Positions 14,894 to 24,281 of a stretch of DNA of 64,000 bases are shown here, piece after piece. Numbering within the stretch: the stretch's first letter is position 1; every line of letters starts with the position of its first letter. The stretch is from Chloroflexota bacterium (GTDB lineage: Bacteria; Chloroflexota; Anaerolineae; Anaerolineales; Anaerolineaceae). A model generated the notes under the pieces. That model was not told the origin of the DNA. It ran no database searches and saw nothing but the letters and a program-made list of their open reading frames with translations. The translations under genes and the position numbers were made by a program. Where the stretch lies: assembly GCA_029561345.1 (NCBI GenBank), contig JAKQJC010000057.1, forward strand, positions 1 to 64,000, given 5' to 3'.

Positions 14894-17800
14894 TCAATCC
14901 AACTGCTTCATCATCGCATCCACCTGCAGCACCAGAGTATCCAAACTCAGGATGGCGCGCGTCACCACTTCCGGCAGCGGATCCAGCAGCGGCGCATCGG
15001 GCAGTCCCTGTCCGGTCAGTTCACGATAGCGATGGGCATATTCAATATTGGGGGTTGCTTCAAACAGCCGCGCATAGAGACCTGCCGCGGCCTGCCGGTG
15101 AGTCTCCTGCCCTGGTTCGGCCCGCCAGCAGTTGAAATGAATGGCCGCCTGGTCTTCATCGCCCGGCCAATCAGGCAAAAGCGCTTCCAGGGAAGCCAGA
15201 GCTTCGCTGCGCGAAATTTCTCCCATCGCCAGGCAAATTTCACGTTCCAGCAGCAGCGCGCGAATGCGCACATAATCGCGCTCCACCTCCGCCGACATAT
15301 CCAGTGCCTGCCCGTTTATTCCGCGCGCTGGCAGCAAATGGCCGCGGAGCAGGTGCAGTTCAGCCAGGGTGTACAGAAATTCGCACAATTCGTAGGGCGT
15401 ATCAATGGCGCGGCCAATATCAACCGCCCGCTGGAGATTGGCCTCAGCCTCCATATACTGCTGTTCGGCCATTTGCACCCGCGCCACATTCCAGAGCGCA
15501 ATCGCCACGCCCAGCCGGTCGCCTAACAGCAGCCCCACCTTCAACGAGAGCACATAACATTGCAGAGCGCTGTAATCATCGCCGCGCTCAAAGTAGATCA
15601 GCCCCATGTTGCCTACAGCAATGCCCACGCCCAGCTGGTATCCCAGTTCTACTGCTGAAGAGAGTTTTTCCATGTAACAGGCCAGTGCCTGCGGGTAATG
15701 GCCCAGGGTCAGGTGCGCGTTGCCCATATTGCCCACTGCCGTGTTCGCCCCCAGCTTGTCGTCAATTTCCAGGGCAATCCTGCGCGCATCTTCATAGCTT
15801 TGCAGCGCCTCTTTGGGGTCATTCTGGGCATCATGAATCAGGCCGATGTTGCCCAGCGCCCGGAACAGCCGCCGGCGGTCGCCGGTGGAAATGGCCCGGT
15901 TGCGGCATTCCTCGAAGCAGGCCAGCGCGCGCGGGTAAGCGCCCTGACTCCAATACACCACCCCCCTGTCGCGCAGCACATCATTCACCCCTTCCCAATC
16001 ACCCAGAGCGTCAAATTGAGCCCGCGCTTTTTCAAGCAAAGCCAGCGCTGGTTCAAAATTGCCCTTGCGCCGTTCCAGAGTGGCGCGCGCCAGCCAGCTG
16101 CGCGCCTGATCAGCCTGCCGGCCGGCTGCCTCCGCGGTTTGTTCCGCCTCCAGGTAAGTTGCCTCGGCGTCCTTCCAACTGCCGGTCAATTCAAGCACCC
16201 CGCCCAACCGCAGCAGCAGTTCTGGTTTTTCATGCGCTTCCATCAATGGCGCCGCATGGCGGTAATACTCTATGGCTGCTGCATTGGCAAACACAGCCTG
16301 GGCTGCCACTCCGGCCCGGTAAAAATATTCGCGCTGCTTGGCCTTGTTCTCGCTCAGACCAAAATGGTAAGCCAGCAAATCCAGATAACGGTCTATCTGG
16401 TCAGCATAAGTCTGTTCGATGTACCGCCCGGCCTGTTCGTGCAGCTGGCGGCGGGTGGAAAGCGCCAGGCTTTCATAGGCCACCTCGCGCGTCACAATAT
16501 GCTTGAAAAGGTATTCGAGTTCCGGCGCAGGTTTGTCCAGCGGGGTGAAATCGAGCCCGCAAAGCTGATCCAGCTGTTCGCGCACCCGCTCTGGCGCCTT
16601 AAACTGCGGGTAAATGCCCCACAACCAGCTTGCCCTGAACACCCGGCCGATCACACTGGCCACTTTCAGGGTGATTTTGGCGTTTTCTTCCAGCCGGTCA
16701 ATGCGGCTGATGATCAGACTGTTCAAGCTGTCGGGCAGTTCAAAATTCTCCAACGCCTCGGCGTCGGCCGGGTCAATCCCCCGGTCGCGAATCAGGTTAA
16801 TCATTTCTTCAATATAAAATGGATTTCCCTGGGAACGCTGAACCAGCCGCTCAAACCATTTTTCAGAGATCTGCACCGCGTTTCCATACAAAAACTGCAA
16901 TTTAAGTTGGATCAAAATCTGCATTTCCGGCGGGGTGAAATCCGTCAGGCGCATTTCATGGAAATGGGCAAAACGCGTGACCCGCGGGTGGATATGTTCA
17001 CGTTCCGGCGGGCGGTACACCACCACCATCAGCACCGGCAGGTCCATGATGCTGCGGCCCACGGCCTCCAGCAGTTCATTGGAAACCGGGTCTATCCAAT
17101 GGCAGTCTTCAAACACCAGCAGCGTGGGCTTTTTGAGTGCATGGGCGCGCACCACATCCACCACCAGAGCCTCCAGCGAAGCCTTGCGCAGGCGGGCATC
17201 CATCCCTGCCGTCCACTCGTTGTCTGCCACCGGCAGGTTCAGAGCCTGGCCCAGCAGGGGCAGGCGCGGCAGCACCTCGGGCGCCATGTGTTCCAGCCAT
17301 TCGCGCACGCAGCGCACCTGCTGTTCAGGGGTTTCTGAAGGCTCCAGGCCAAACAGCCCACCCAACACATTCCGCCACACCAGGTAACTGGTGGTGGTGC
17401 CGTGCGACACGCACTCTCCGCCCAGGCCGCTCAGCCCGGCTTCCCATGCCAGCCTGATCACCTCTGCCGTCAGGCGCGATTTTCCCATACCCGCTTCTGC
17501 AGTGATGCCCAAAATTTGCCCCTGCCCGCCCTTCACCAGGTCCAGCAGGGTGCGCACGCGGGAAATCTCGGCTGTGCGTCCCACCATGGGCAGGGCATAT
17601 TGCGGTTCCTGCAAATGCATGCTGGCCTGTTTTTTCAAGCCCAGCAGCGTATGCACCTGCACCGGTTCCTGCTTGCCCTTCACCGTCAGCTCCTGGCCGC
17701 TTTGCCAGGTGAACAATTGCGGCGCCAAGGCGTAAGTGTCCCCATCCACCAGAATCTGCCCCTCGCGGGCCGCCTGCATCAGGCGCGCTGCCAGGTTCAC

Positions 17801-18916
17801 GTGATCTCCCATCACCGTGTATTCTTGCCGCGCCGCCGACCCCACCTGCCCGCAATAGACAAAACCGGTGCTGATGCCAATGCGCACCGGAATCCGCATC
17901 ATCTGGCTTAACTCAAGGGCGCAGTTCAATGCCCTTTCCACATCATCTTCGTGGGCAATGGGAGCGCCAAACACCACCAGACATTTGCTGCCCTTGTCGC
18001 CCATTTCCACCTTGTTCAGGTAGCCGTCATAATGTTGAATGGTATAAAGAACCTGGCTCAGGTAATCCTGCAGTTTCGTCCCCACTTTCGGATCGCCATC
18101 ATAATCAAACCCGCTGAACTGCATAAACAGGGTGGTCACTTTGCGATGTTCATTAATAAAATTGGCCAGATCCTGGCGCAGGCGGGCGGCAATGCTGGGA
18201 TGAATGAAAGCCGCGATGGTTTCTGTGACCTGTAAGGAAAGTTCGGGCAGCGGAGCCAGGCCGGCCGGTTTGACCCGCCGTTTCAGTCCTTTCACCAGCC
18301 AGAAACCTTCAGCTGATTTTTCGGCAATGAGGTTGGGCAGTTGCCGGACCACACTCTCATGCGCCACCACCTGCCCCGGCCGGGCATGATGCTCCGCCGC
18401 CGCGCAATCATCCAGCGCGCCGCCAGCCAGGATATATTCCAACCGTTCCATCAGGTCGCCCACCGTGGTGCTCAGCACCCGGCCGTAAGCCAGCCCGGCC
18501 CGCATGGAAAGCCCAAACAACCCGGCGCTGGTGTTCAGCGCAGCATAGCGGCCCATGCGCGACTGCATTTCCAGGGCACATTGCAGCGCCTGGCGCATGG
18601 CCTGCTGCGGGCGTCCATGCGCCGGGAACAGCACCAGCATGGCATCGCCGCCAAATTTACCGATGACGCCGCCGTAGGATTGGATGAGCGTGATCATCGG
18701 CTCAAAGTAGCTGTTCAAAATGGCGGTCAGTTCCTCGGCTCCGGCTTTTTCAGTGGCTGCCAGCGCCTCGCTCATGCTGGTGAAACCGGTGATATCCACA
18801 AACAGAGTCACCGCCTGAAAGCGCTGCTCGCGCCCAACCGGGGTTTGTCCTGGGTGGCTGACCAGGTCATCCAACAGGATGTGCGGTATAAAAGAGGTCC
18901 AGATTGATGCAGACAT
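14894..18916 (-). CDS. Double class III nucleotidyl cyclase / STAND ATPase / TPR signalling protein
   Basis: 1340 residues. Two tandem class III adenylate/guanylate cyclase domains occupy about 35-210 (LFVDITGFTSM, GKFGGDAMLVLF) and about 245-430 (TTLFMQFSGFDYDGD, VMGDHVNLAARL). The first keeps the metal-binding Asp of FVDITGF. The second has Gln-Phe-Ser in place of that motif, so the pair may form one active site across the two domains, as in mammalian soluble adenylyl cyclase. An AAA-type ATPase follows (Walker A AEAGMGKSRL near 475; Walker B LLVFEDCHWID), then about ten TPR repeats to the C-terminus. No membrane segment is seen. GAAAGGAAG precedes the ATG; the gene lies 16 bases after a giant secreted protein and is probably co-transcribed with it. 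The ligand is unknown. Confidence 0.9.
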   Translation of the reverse strand: MSASIWTSFIPHILLDDLVSHPGQTPVGREQRFQAVTLFVDITGFTSMSEALAATEKAGAEELTAILNSYFEPMITLIQSYGGVIGKFGGDAMLVLFPAHGRPQQAMRQALQCALEMQSRMGRYAALNTSAGLFGLSMRAGLAYGRVLSTTVGDLMERLEYILAGGALDDCAAAEHHARPGQVVAHESVVRQLPNLIAEKSAEGFWLVKGLKRRVKPAGLAPLPELSLQVTETIAAFIHPSIAARLRQDLANFINEHRKVTTLFMQFSGFDYDGDPKVGTKLQDYLSQVLYTIQHYDGYLNKVEMGDKGSKCLVVFGAPIAHEDDVERALNCALELSQMMRIPVRIGISTGFVYCGQVGSAARQEYTVMGDHVNLAARLMQAAREGQILVDGDTYALAPQLFTWQSGQELTVKGKQEPVQVHTLLGLKKQASMHLQEPQYALPMVGRTAEISRVRTLLDLVKGGQGQILGITAEAGMGKSRLTAEVIRLAWEAGLSGLGGECVSHGTTTSYLVWRNVLGGLFGLEPSETPEQQVRCVREWLEHMAPEVLPRLPLLGQALNLPVADNEWTAGMDARLRKASLEALVVDVVRAHALKKPTLLVFEDCHWIDPVSNELLEAVGRSIMDLPVLMVVVYRPPEREHIHPRVTRFAHFHEMRLTDFTPPEMQILIQLKLQFLYGNAVQISEKWFERLVQRSQGNPFYIEEMINLIRDRGIDPADAEALENFELPDSLNSLIISRIDRLEENAKITLKVASVIGRVFRASWLWGIYPQFKAPERVREQLDQLCGLDFTPLDKPAPELEYLFKHIVTREVAYESLALSTRRQLHEQAGRYIEQTYADQIDRYLDLLAYHFGLSENKAKQREYFYRAGVAAQAVFANAAAIEYYRHAAPLMEAHEKPELLLRLGGVLELTGSWKDAEATYLEAEQTAEAAGRQADQARSWLARATLERRKGNFEPALALLEKARAQFDALGDWEGVNDVLRDRGVVYWSQGAYPRALACFEECRNRAISTGDRRRLFRALGNIGLIHDAQNDPKEALQSYEDARRIALEIDDKLGANTAVGNMGNAHLTLGHYPQALACYMEKLSSAVELGYQLGVGIAVGNMGLIYFERGDDYSALQCYVLSLKVGLLLGDRLGVAIALWNVARVQMAEQQYMEAEANLQRAVDIGRAIDTPYELCEFLYTLAELHLLRGHLLPARGINGQALDMSAEVERDYVRIRALLLEREICLAMGEISRSEALASLEALLPDWPGDEDQAAIHFNCWRAEPGQETHRQAAAGLYARLFEATPNIEYAHRYRELTGQGLPDAPLLDPLPEVVTRAILSLDTLVLQVDAMMKQLD

Positions 18917-18932
18917 GACACTTCCTTTCAGA

Positions 18933-21900
18933 CTACGGATGGAAAATCAACGGCAGCAGCAGCCAGATCACCTCATACATGGCACTTGGACAGCCAAAAT
19001 CCGTATCCGGGTCATTCGGAACAGGCGCAAAAGGTTCATTGCGGCCTTTCAATATTTCATTAACATCCATTTCGGGGGCATCGGTGAAGCCTGAGGTCAG
19101 GAAAAACTCCAGGCGGTAAGAGGCATCGGCGGCACCTTCCACTTCCACCTGATAAACACCTCCAGTGATGGTTGTGAAAAGCACATTCTCCACCATGTCG
19201 GTGTTTTCGCTGAATCCCACCCGGATATCAGCGGGATCGAACACATACAGGTCCGCATCGCCTTTTACCGAGGTCAGACGGGCCAGAATCTGTACGCCAG
19301 GCGGCAGCGCCAGGCGGTAAAAATCCACGCTGCCCGCCAGAATTTCTGTGCTGAAGCTGAGCGGCGTCAGCAGGTTGATCATCCGGGTCATCGAATGCGG
19401 GGATATATTGCCTGAACGGTCAGCCGCCCAGACCTGCAGGTAATGTACGCCCACATAAGGAGTAAGCTGCCAGGGATAAGCGCTGCTGCTCGTCTCGTAA
19501 GGCAGCCAGGGCGAGAACTTCACCGCCTGCCAGTTGCGCACTGTCGGATCATAGATATATTCCACATACAGCAGGCGGGTCACCGCCACATTATCGGTCG
19601 CCACCGTATCCAAAGTCACCTGGCGGCGGCGGGTGTTCTGGTCGCCGCTGTTCACCAGCAGGCTCACCACCACTGGCGGCTGCTGATCAGGCAGGTCGGG
19701 CAGCACCACCACGCTGCGGCTGACCACATTGTTATCCGGGTTGAACTCGGCCACGCCTGAATGGATCACCGCATAAAGATATTGCCGTCCGGCCTTCGTC
19801 GGGACAAATCCTGTGGTGGCGGTAGCCACGCTGATCGCACCAGGAAATGCGGCAATGGTGCCTGTGCCCAGCTGATTTGCAGGACTGACGCCATCCATAT
19901 AGAACGCCACGCTGACCGGAATGACATCTCCGCCGCACAGACGGCGCACCCGCAGGGTGGCCGTGGCCGGCTGCCCCTGGCGAATAAACACCGGATCCAG
20001 CCACAAATCCTCGTTCAGAGCGGTGAATTCCTGGCATTGATTCGGATTCAAGGCTGTGTATGCGGCATTCAGGCTGTCACCGTCGCCCGGGTTGTTATAA
20101 ACTGTCACATCATACGTTCCCGCGGCAATGCCGGCAGGGATAACCCCGGTCAACGTTTCATTATCGATAAAAGCCATCCGGTTCACCAGCACCTCTTCTG
20201 TTCCCTGGCGCAGGGTCGCGGTGGCACTGCGAGCAAAATTGCTGCCCTTCAGGCGCACGGTCATCGGACGGCTGTTGGGCCCTTCAGCCGGGATAACACT
20301 GACCAGCGTGGGCGGCAGGGGTTCCATGATGTTCAACCCCGCCACGAGCGCGCCCGATTTTCCATTCGGGTTGGTCACTTTCACGTCATAGACCCCGGCC
20401 GGCAGTCCAGCTGTCAGGCTGAACACCAGCGTGGTGGAGGAATACGTCGTTGGGGTAAAGGTCAGAGTTGCTGGCCCTGAAATGGAAATTTGCGGAGTTG
20501 CCTGAAAATACTGGCCTGTAATGGTCACCAGCACCGTTCCGGTGTTATAAACCTGATCCGGCGCGACGCTCTCCAGCATCGGATCACGCGGGGTGGCGGC
20601 CGGCATCACCCGCACCTCATAGGCGGCGCGGTTATTGGCCGGGTTGGTGTCTTCAAGGCTGGAGGTGACGGTGGCCTCATTGGTGTACGTGCCCTGAAGC
20701 AACGGCGTCACCCGAATGTTGACCGTGGCTGCGCCCCCTGCCGGGATGCCGCCCAGGTTGCAGGTCACTTTTTTCAACGATTCCGTGCAAATGGGGCCGG
20801 GCGGCGTCACATCCAAAAACGACACGGCTGCCGGCAGGTTATCCACCAGCGCCACATCCGTGGCCTCTATGCCGCCGCGGTTGTTCACCTTGAGTGTATA
20901 GGTCAGGGTTTCTCCTGCCACCACCGGGTCTGGACGGGCTTCCATCGAAACCGCCAGGTCCGTTGAATTGGCGTTAATCATCACCTGATGGTCAATGCCG
21001 TTGAGGGTGGTGTAAGCATCCAGGTCGCCGTCACCGTCCAGGTCGCCCAGCGCCAGGCCGTTCACCGCCAGCGCCCCGGTGAGGTCTCTGGCCGAAAACT
21101 TCATATTCCCGTTGTTGATCCAGGTTTCCATGCCGGGGCCAGGAGCAACTGTCATCACATCCAGGTCGCCGTCGCCGTCCAGATCGCCCAGGGCAATCTT
21201 TTTATCGGCTGCGCCTGTGCTGATTTTCGGCCCCGGGTAGAATCCGCCCCAATGATCATTCAACCAGATTTCATCGGGCTTGTCTTCATAGGTGATGTAT
21301 ATATCCAGCCAGCCGTCGCCGTTAAGGTCGCCCAGCTTCAAATCGGTGGTCTTTCCCTGGCCCAGGTAAGCGGCCGAAGTGACAAAAAGCATTGAGCCGT
21401 CGTTGAGCATAATCTGGTTCAGGTTATTGTAAATGCCAGCCACCACATCCAGGTCGCCGTCGTTATCAATATCGCCTGCGCCAACCCCTCTCACCACCAT
21501 GCCGCTCATCAGGTCGGCATAGGGATTAAACCCGCCCAGTCCGGTTTGATTGTTATACACCCTCACGCCGTTATCCGTGGCCACCAGCGCATCCAGCCGG
21601 CCCTCATTGGACATATCTGCCAGCACCACGTCATAATTCATCCAGCCGTCCATGCCAATTTGAGGTTTGGCCGTCCAGCCGGTGGCCTTGTCATACAGCC
21701 AAACCTTGTCATACGCCCCGTTGCTGCCGAAGAAGGCATCCAGGTCGCCATCGCGGTCCAGATCCCCCAGGGCCACGGCTGTGCAGGTGGCTGCGCCAGC
21801 AATGGTGGTGGTGGCCGCTTTCAAATCGGTGAAATTGCCCAGACCATCGTTCATCAACACCACGCTGTCGGTACCGTAATTGGCAATCACGGCGTCCAGG

Positions 21901-24098
21901 TCGCCGTCACCGTCAATATCCCCCAGGGCCGCTTCATAGCTTCCTGCCGTGTTGGTGGAAACATGCCGGCTGAAGGTGCCGCTGCCGCCAGCAGCTGCTG
22001 CCGTGAAATTCCAGCTCATATACTTCATGATGGTCGTGGTATACGTCGTGGAGCCGTCGCCCACCTGAAGGTTGCCCGCCAGCAGCACCTGAACCGTTTC
22101 ACCTGGCAGGAAAGCCGGCGTGGGATCCACATACATCATGGAAGAGAGCGTGGCGTCCACCGTCATTGTCACCGGCATCAATCCATGGTAAGAACCATAC
22201 ACCAGAAAAGTGTCTGTGGCCAGTGAAGGCTGGTAAACCGGTCCCGTGAACTGGTATTTGAGGGCGGCCGTATTGGGCACCGCAGCATCGTGCCGCGCCG
22301 GCGAACTCCAGGCCGCCGCCGCATGGAACTCATCCGCGCCGATGTCAGGAAAAACCGCATCGCGCGGTTCGCCGTCAAAATCCTGCGATACGCCGATGAC
22401 GATACCCTTTTGAATCGCCGGACTGTTCCAGCGAATGCGGTAATTCAGGCGCGTTGGATCCATGAATTCCGGCACGCCGGCGTAGGAATCAGTCACGGAA
22501 TATAAACCTGTGCCGGTCACCGTGTAACTGCCGCCCCAGGCGCCCGTTCCCCAGAAGGAATGGTTGACATAGGCGTAACTATCGGTGAGCACCTCCACAC
22601 CAATGGTCTGTGAGGCAAACAGGTTGCTTCTTAATTCCACCGTGCTGGTAGGGCCATCCGTTTCCGTTCTGATATAAACGCCCTGCCCGCCCCCGCCGGT
22701 GTTGTTGACAAGGGTGTTGTAATAAGCGGTCACGTCGCTGCCATTGATAAACAGGCCGCTGCCTGCATTGCCAGCCTGATTATGGACGATTATTGAGTTA
22801 TTCATCTGGCTTGCCGTGGCGCCTTCCCAGGCCAGGCCGCCGCCCGTATCCGCCTGGTTCTGCGAAATGAAATTCCGTTCCAGTGAGAAATTATTGGTAT
22901 TGGTGGAATACCCGCCGCCGCCGCTTCCTCCGGCAGTATTGAAGCGGATTTCCACCTGGCTCACGCTGGGCGTGTTGTTGGAAAAATAAAAACCTCCTCC
23001 TGAGCCTGAAACTGCCCGGTTTGAGAGCAGTTTGCTGTTGTTGATGTAGGGACTGCTCAATTCAGCATAGACGCCGCCGCCATTGACGGCTGCCTGGTTA
23101 TCTTCAATGGTGGAATAATAGATGCTGGCAGCAGCACCGATGAGGTAAAAACCGCCTCCGCTTTCGCTGGCTGTGTTGGAGATGACGGTGCCGTTTTTGA
23201 ACAGAAAACTGTTGGCTTCGCCGTAAAAGCCGCCGCCGATTTTAGCGGAATTATTGGCCAGCTTGTTGCGGTAATAGCTCGAGTTATCATTGGTGTAGAT
23301 GCCGCCGCCATATAAGTCAGCCGAATTGCGAATAATGGTGTTCTCATCCACATGCGCATTGGAGTTGTCCAGATAAATGCCCCCACCGTGCCCGCCAGAC
23401 ACGCTTGAAACCGAGAAATTGTCCTGGATCAGGTTGCGCGCCAGCGTGCCGGGACTGTTTTTCATATAAACCCCGCCGCCGCCGCGGGCGCTGCTGTTTT
23501 GGATCACATTGTATTGCAGGGTGGCAGTGGCATTGTATTGATAAACCGCCCCGCCTGGCTCCATGGACGGGCTGCTGCCGCCCTGGCCGTTGGAATATCC
23601 CTGGGTCATGATAAAGCCTTCCACCGTGATGGTGGAAGCATTAAAAATCACCAGCACCCGGCCGTCGCTGTTGGCGTCCAAAATGGTCCGGTTGGCATCG
23701 GGGTTGAAAGTATCCCAATCGGAAGGGGTATAGCCGCCGCGAATGGTCAGATTATTTTTACCGCTGATCAGCACGGTCTGGGTGATGCTGGTTCCCCCCA
23801 TGTAGCCGGACGGTGCAGCCTGGGTAAAAACGCCAGCATAGGTTCCCGCAGCCACTTTGATCACGTCGCCTTCCCCCGCCACATCCACCGCGTGCTGCAC
23901 GCTGGCGCACGGCAGGACGGCATTCACGCAGGTATTGGACAAATCATGCCCGTCCGTAGTGACATAACGGATGGTTGCCAGCTCAGCTGCCTGAACGCCC
24001 CCTGGACTGCCCAGCCAGGTGATGATTAAAGCCGCCAGAACAAGCAGCCCCAGGCTGCCCCCCATCAGCGAAAAAATGGCGTGCCGGTGTGCAGACAT
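18933..24098 (-). CDS. Giant secreted protein: right-handed beta-helix, FG-GAP repeats, DUF11, IPT/TIG, CARDB and PPC-like domains
   Basis: 1721 residues from ATG 24098, which follows a perfect AGGAGG; the frame's earlier start lacks one. Order: signal peptide (about 1-40); parallel beta-helix with GGGxY/F repeats to about 590; a Big-like linker; seven FG-GAP/VCBS-type repeats with calcium-loop signature GDLDGDGDLD (about 725-1060); a DUF11 domain (DPVVAGETLTYTLKV); IPT/TIG units; a CARDB-like domain; and a pre-peptidase C-terminal type domain (SVDFYRLALPPG). The last residues are hydrophobic, LLLPLIFHP. The content points to a surface or released adhesin or glycan-binding structure; no catalytic site was seen. 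The promoter is at 24170-24199. Confidence 0.85.
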   Translation of the reverse strand: MSAHRHAIFSLMGGSLGLLVLAALIITWLGSPGGVQAAELATIRYVTTDGHDLSNTCVNAVLPCASVQHAVDVAGEGDVIKVAAGTYAGVFTQAAPSGYMGGTSITQTVLISGKNNLTIRGGYTPSDWDTFNPDANRTILDANSDGRVLVIFNASTITVEGFIMTQGYSNGQGGSSPSMEPGGAVYQYNATATLQYNVIQNSSARGGGGVYMKNSPGTLARNLIQDNFSVSSVSGGHGGGIYLDNSNAHVDENTIIRNSADLYGGGIYTNDNSSYYRNKLANNSAKIGGGFYGEANSFLFKNGTVISNTASESGGGFYLIGAAASIYYSTIEDNQAAVNGGGVYAELSSPYINNSKLLSNRAVSGSGGGFYFSNNTPSVSQVEIRFNTAGGSGGGGYSTNTNNFSLERNFISQNQADTGGGLAWEGATASQMNNSIIVHNQAGNAGSGLFINGSDVTAYYNTLVNNTGGGGQGVYIRTETDGPTSTVELRSNLFASQTIGVEVLTDSYAYVNHSFWGTGAWGGSYTVTGTGLYSVTDSYAGVPEFMDPTRLNYRIRWNSPAIQKGIVIGVSQDFDGEPRDAVFPDIGADEFHAAAAWSSPARHDAAVPNTAALKYQFTGPVYQPSLATDTFLVYGSYHGLMPVTMTVDATLSSMMYVDPTPAFLPGETVQVLLAGNLQVGDGSTTYTTTIMKYMSWNFTAAAAGGSGTFSRHVSTNTAGSYEAALGDIDGDGDLDAVIANYGTDSVVLMNDGLGNFTDLKAATTTIAGAATCTAVALGDLDRDGDLDAFFGSNGAYDKVWLYDKATGWTAKPQIGMDGWMNYDVVLADMSNEGRLDALVATDNGVRVYNNQTGLGGFNPYADLMSGMVVRGVGAGDIDNDGDLDVVAGIYNNLNQIMLNDGSMLFVTSAAYLGQGKTTDLKLGDLNGDGWLDIYITYEDKPDEIWLNDHWGGFYPGPKISTGAADKKIALGDLDGDGDLDVMTVAPGPGMETWINNGNMKFSARDLTGALAVNGLALGDLDGDGDLDAYTTLNGIDHQVMINANSTDLAVSMEARPDPVVAGETLTYTLKVNNRGGIEATDVALVDNLPAAVSFLDVTPPGPICTESLKKVTCNLGGIPAGGAATVNIRVTPLLQGTYTNEATVTSSLEDTNPANNRAAYEVRVMPAATPRDPMLESVAPDQVYNTGTVLVTITGQYFQATPQISISGPATLTFTPTTYSSTTLVFSLTAGLPAGVYDVKVTNPNGKSGALVAGLNIMEPLPPTLVSVIPAEGPNSRPMTVRLKGSNFARSATATLRQGTEEVLVNRMAFIDNETLTGVIPAGIAAGTYDVTVYNNPGDGDSLNAAYTALNPNQCQEFTALNEDLWLDPVFIRQGQPATATLRVRRLCGGDVIPVSVAFYMDGVSPANQLGTGTIAAFPGAISVATATTGFVPTKAGRQYLYAVIHSGVAEFNPDNNVVSRSVVVLPDLPDQQPPVVVSLLVNSGDQNTRRRQVTLDTVATDNVAVTRLLYVEYIYDPTVRNWQAVKFSPWLPYETSSSAYPWQLTPYVGVHYLQVWAADRSGNISPHSMTRMINLLTPLSFSTEILAGSVDFYRLALPPGVQILARLTSVKGDADLYVFDPADIRVGFSENTDMVENVLFTTITGGVYQVEVEGAADASYRLEFFLTSGFTDAPEMDVNEILKGRNEPFAPVPNDPDTDFGCPSAMYEVIWLLLPLIFHP

Positions 24099-24169
24099 GG
24101 TTCCTCCTGTAAATGACCAAATAATCGAGACAGGCATCTTATAGGATGGATGGGTCCAATTATGAAATT

Positions 24170-24199
24170 ATTGTAGCATATTCAACGAATTGGATTCAA
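24170..24199 (-). promoter_or_regulatory. Probable promoter of the beta-helix/FG-GAP gene
   Basis: On the minus strand TTGAAT (24199-24194), an 18-base spacer and TACAAT (24175-24170) lie about 70 bases upstream of the ATG. The match is moderate. Confidence 0.45.
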
Positions 24200-24224
24200 T
24201 CCAAACCGATCAGAAATGACCCAG

Positions 24225-24263
24225 AAAAAAAGCCCCGCCGCAAATGCATCCATGCAGCGGGGC
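24225..24263 (-). terminator. Terminator of the 24282-27116 gene
   Basis: On the minus strand GCCCCGC (24263-24257) pairs with GCGGGGC (24238-24232), followed by seven T (24231-24225). Confidence 0.85.
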
Positions 24264-24281
24264 AGGGTCTATCGGGGCTGC

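Noticed and set aside
15698..17338. Plus-strand frame of 546 codons opposite the cyclase/ATPase gene (and a second one at 15304-16506)
   Set aside because: Antisense shadows of a gene with clear cyclase, Walker A/B and TPR motifs; their residue composition is atypical and no motif is present.
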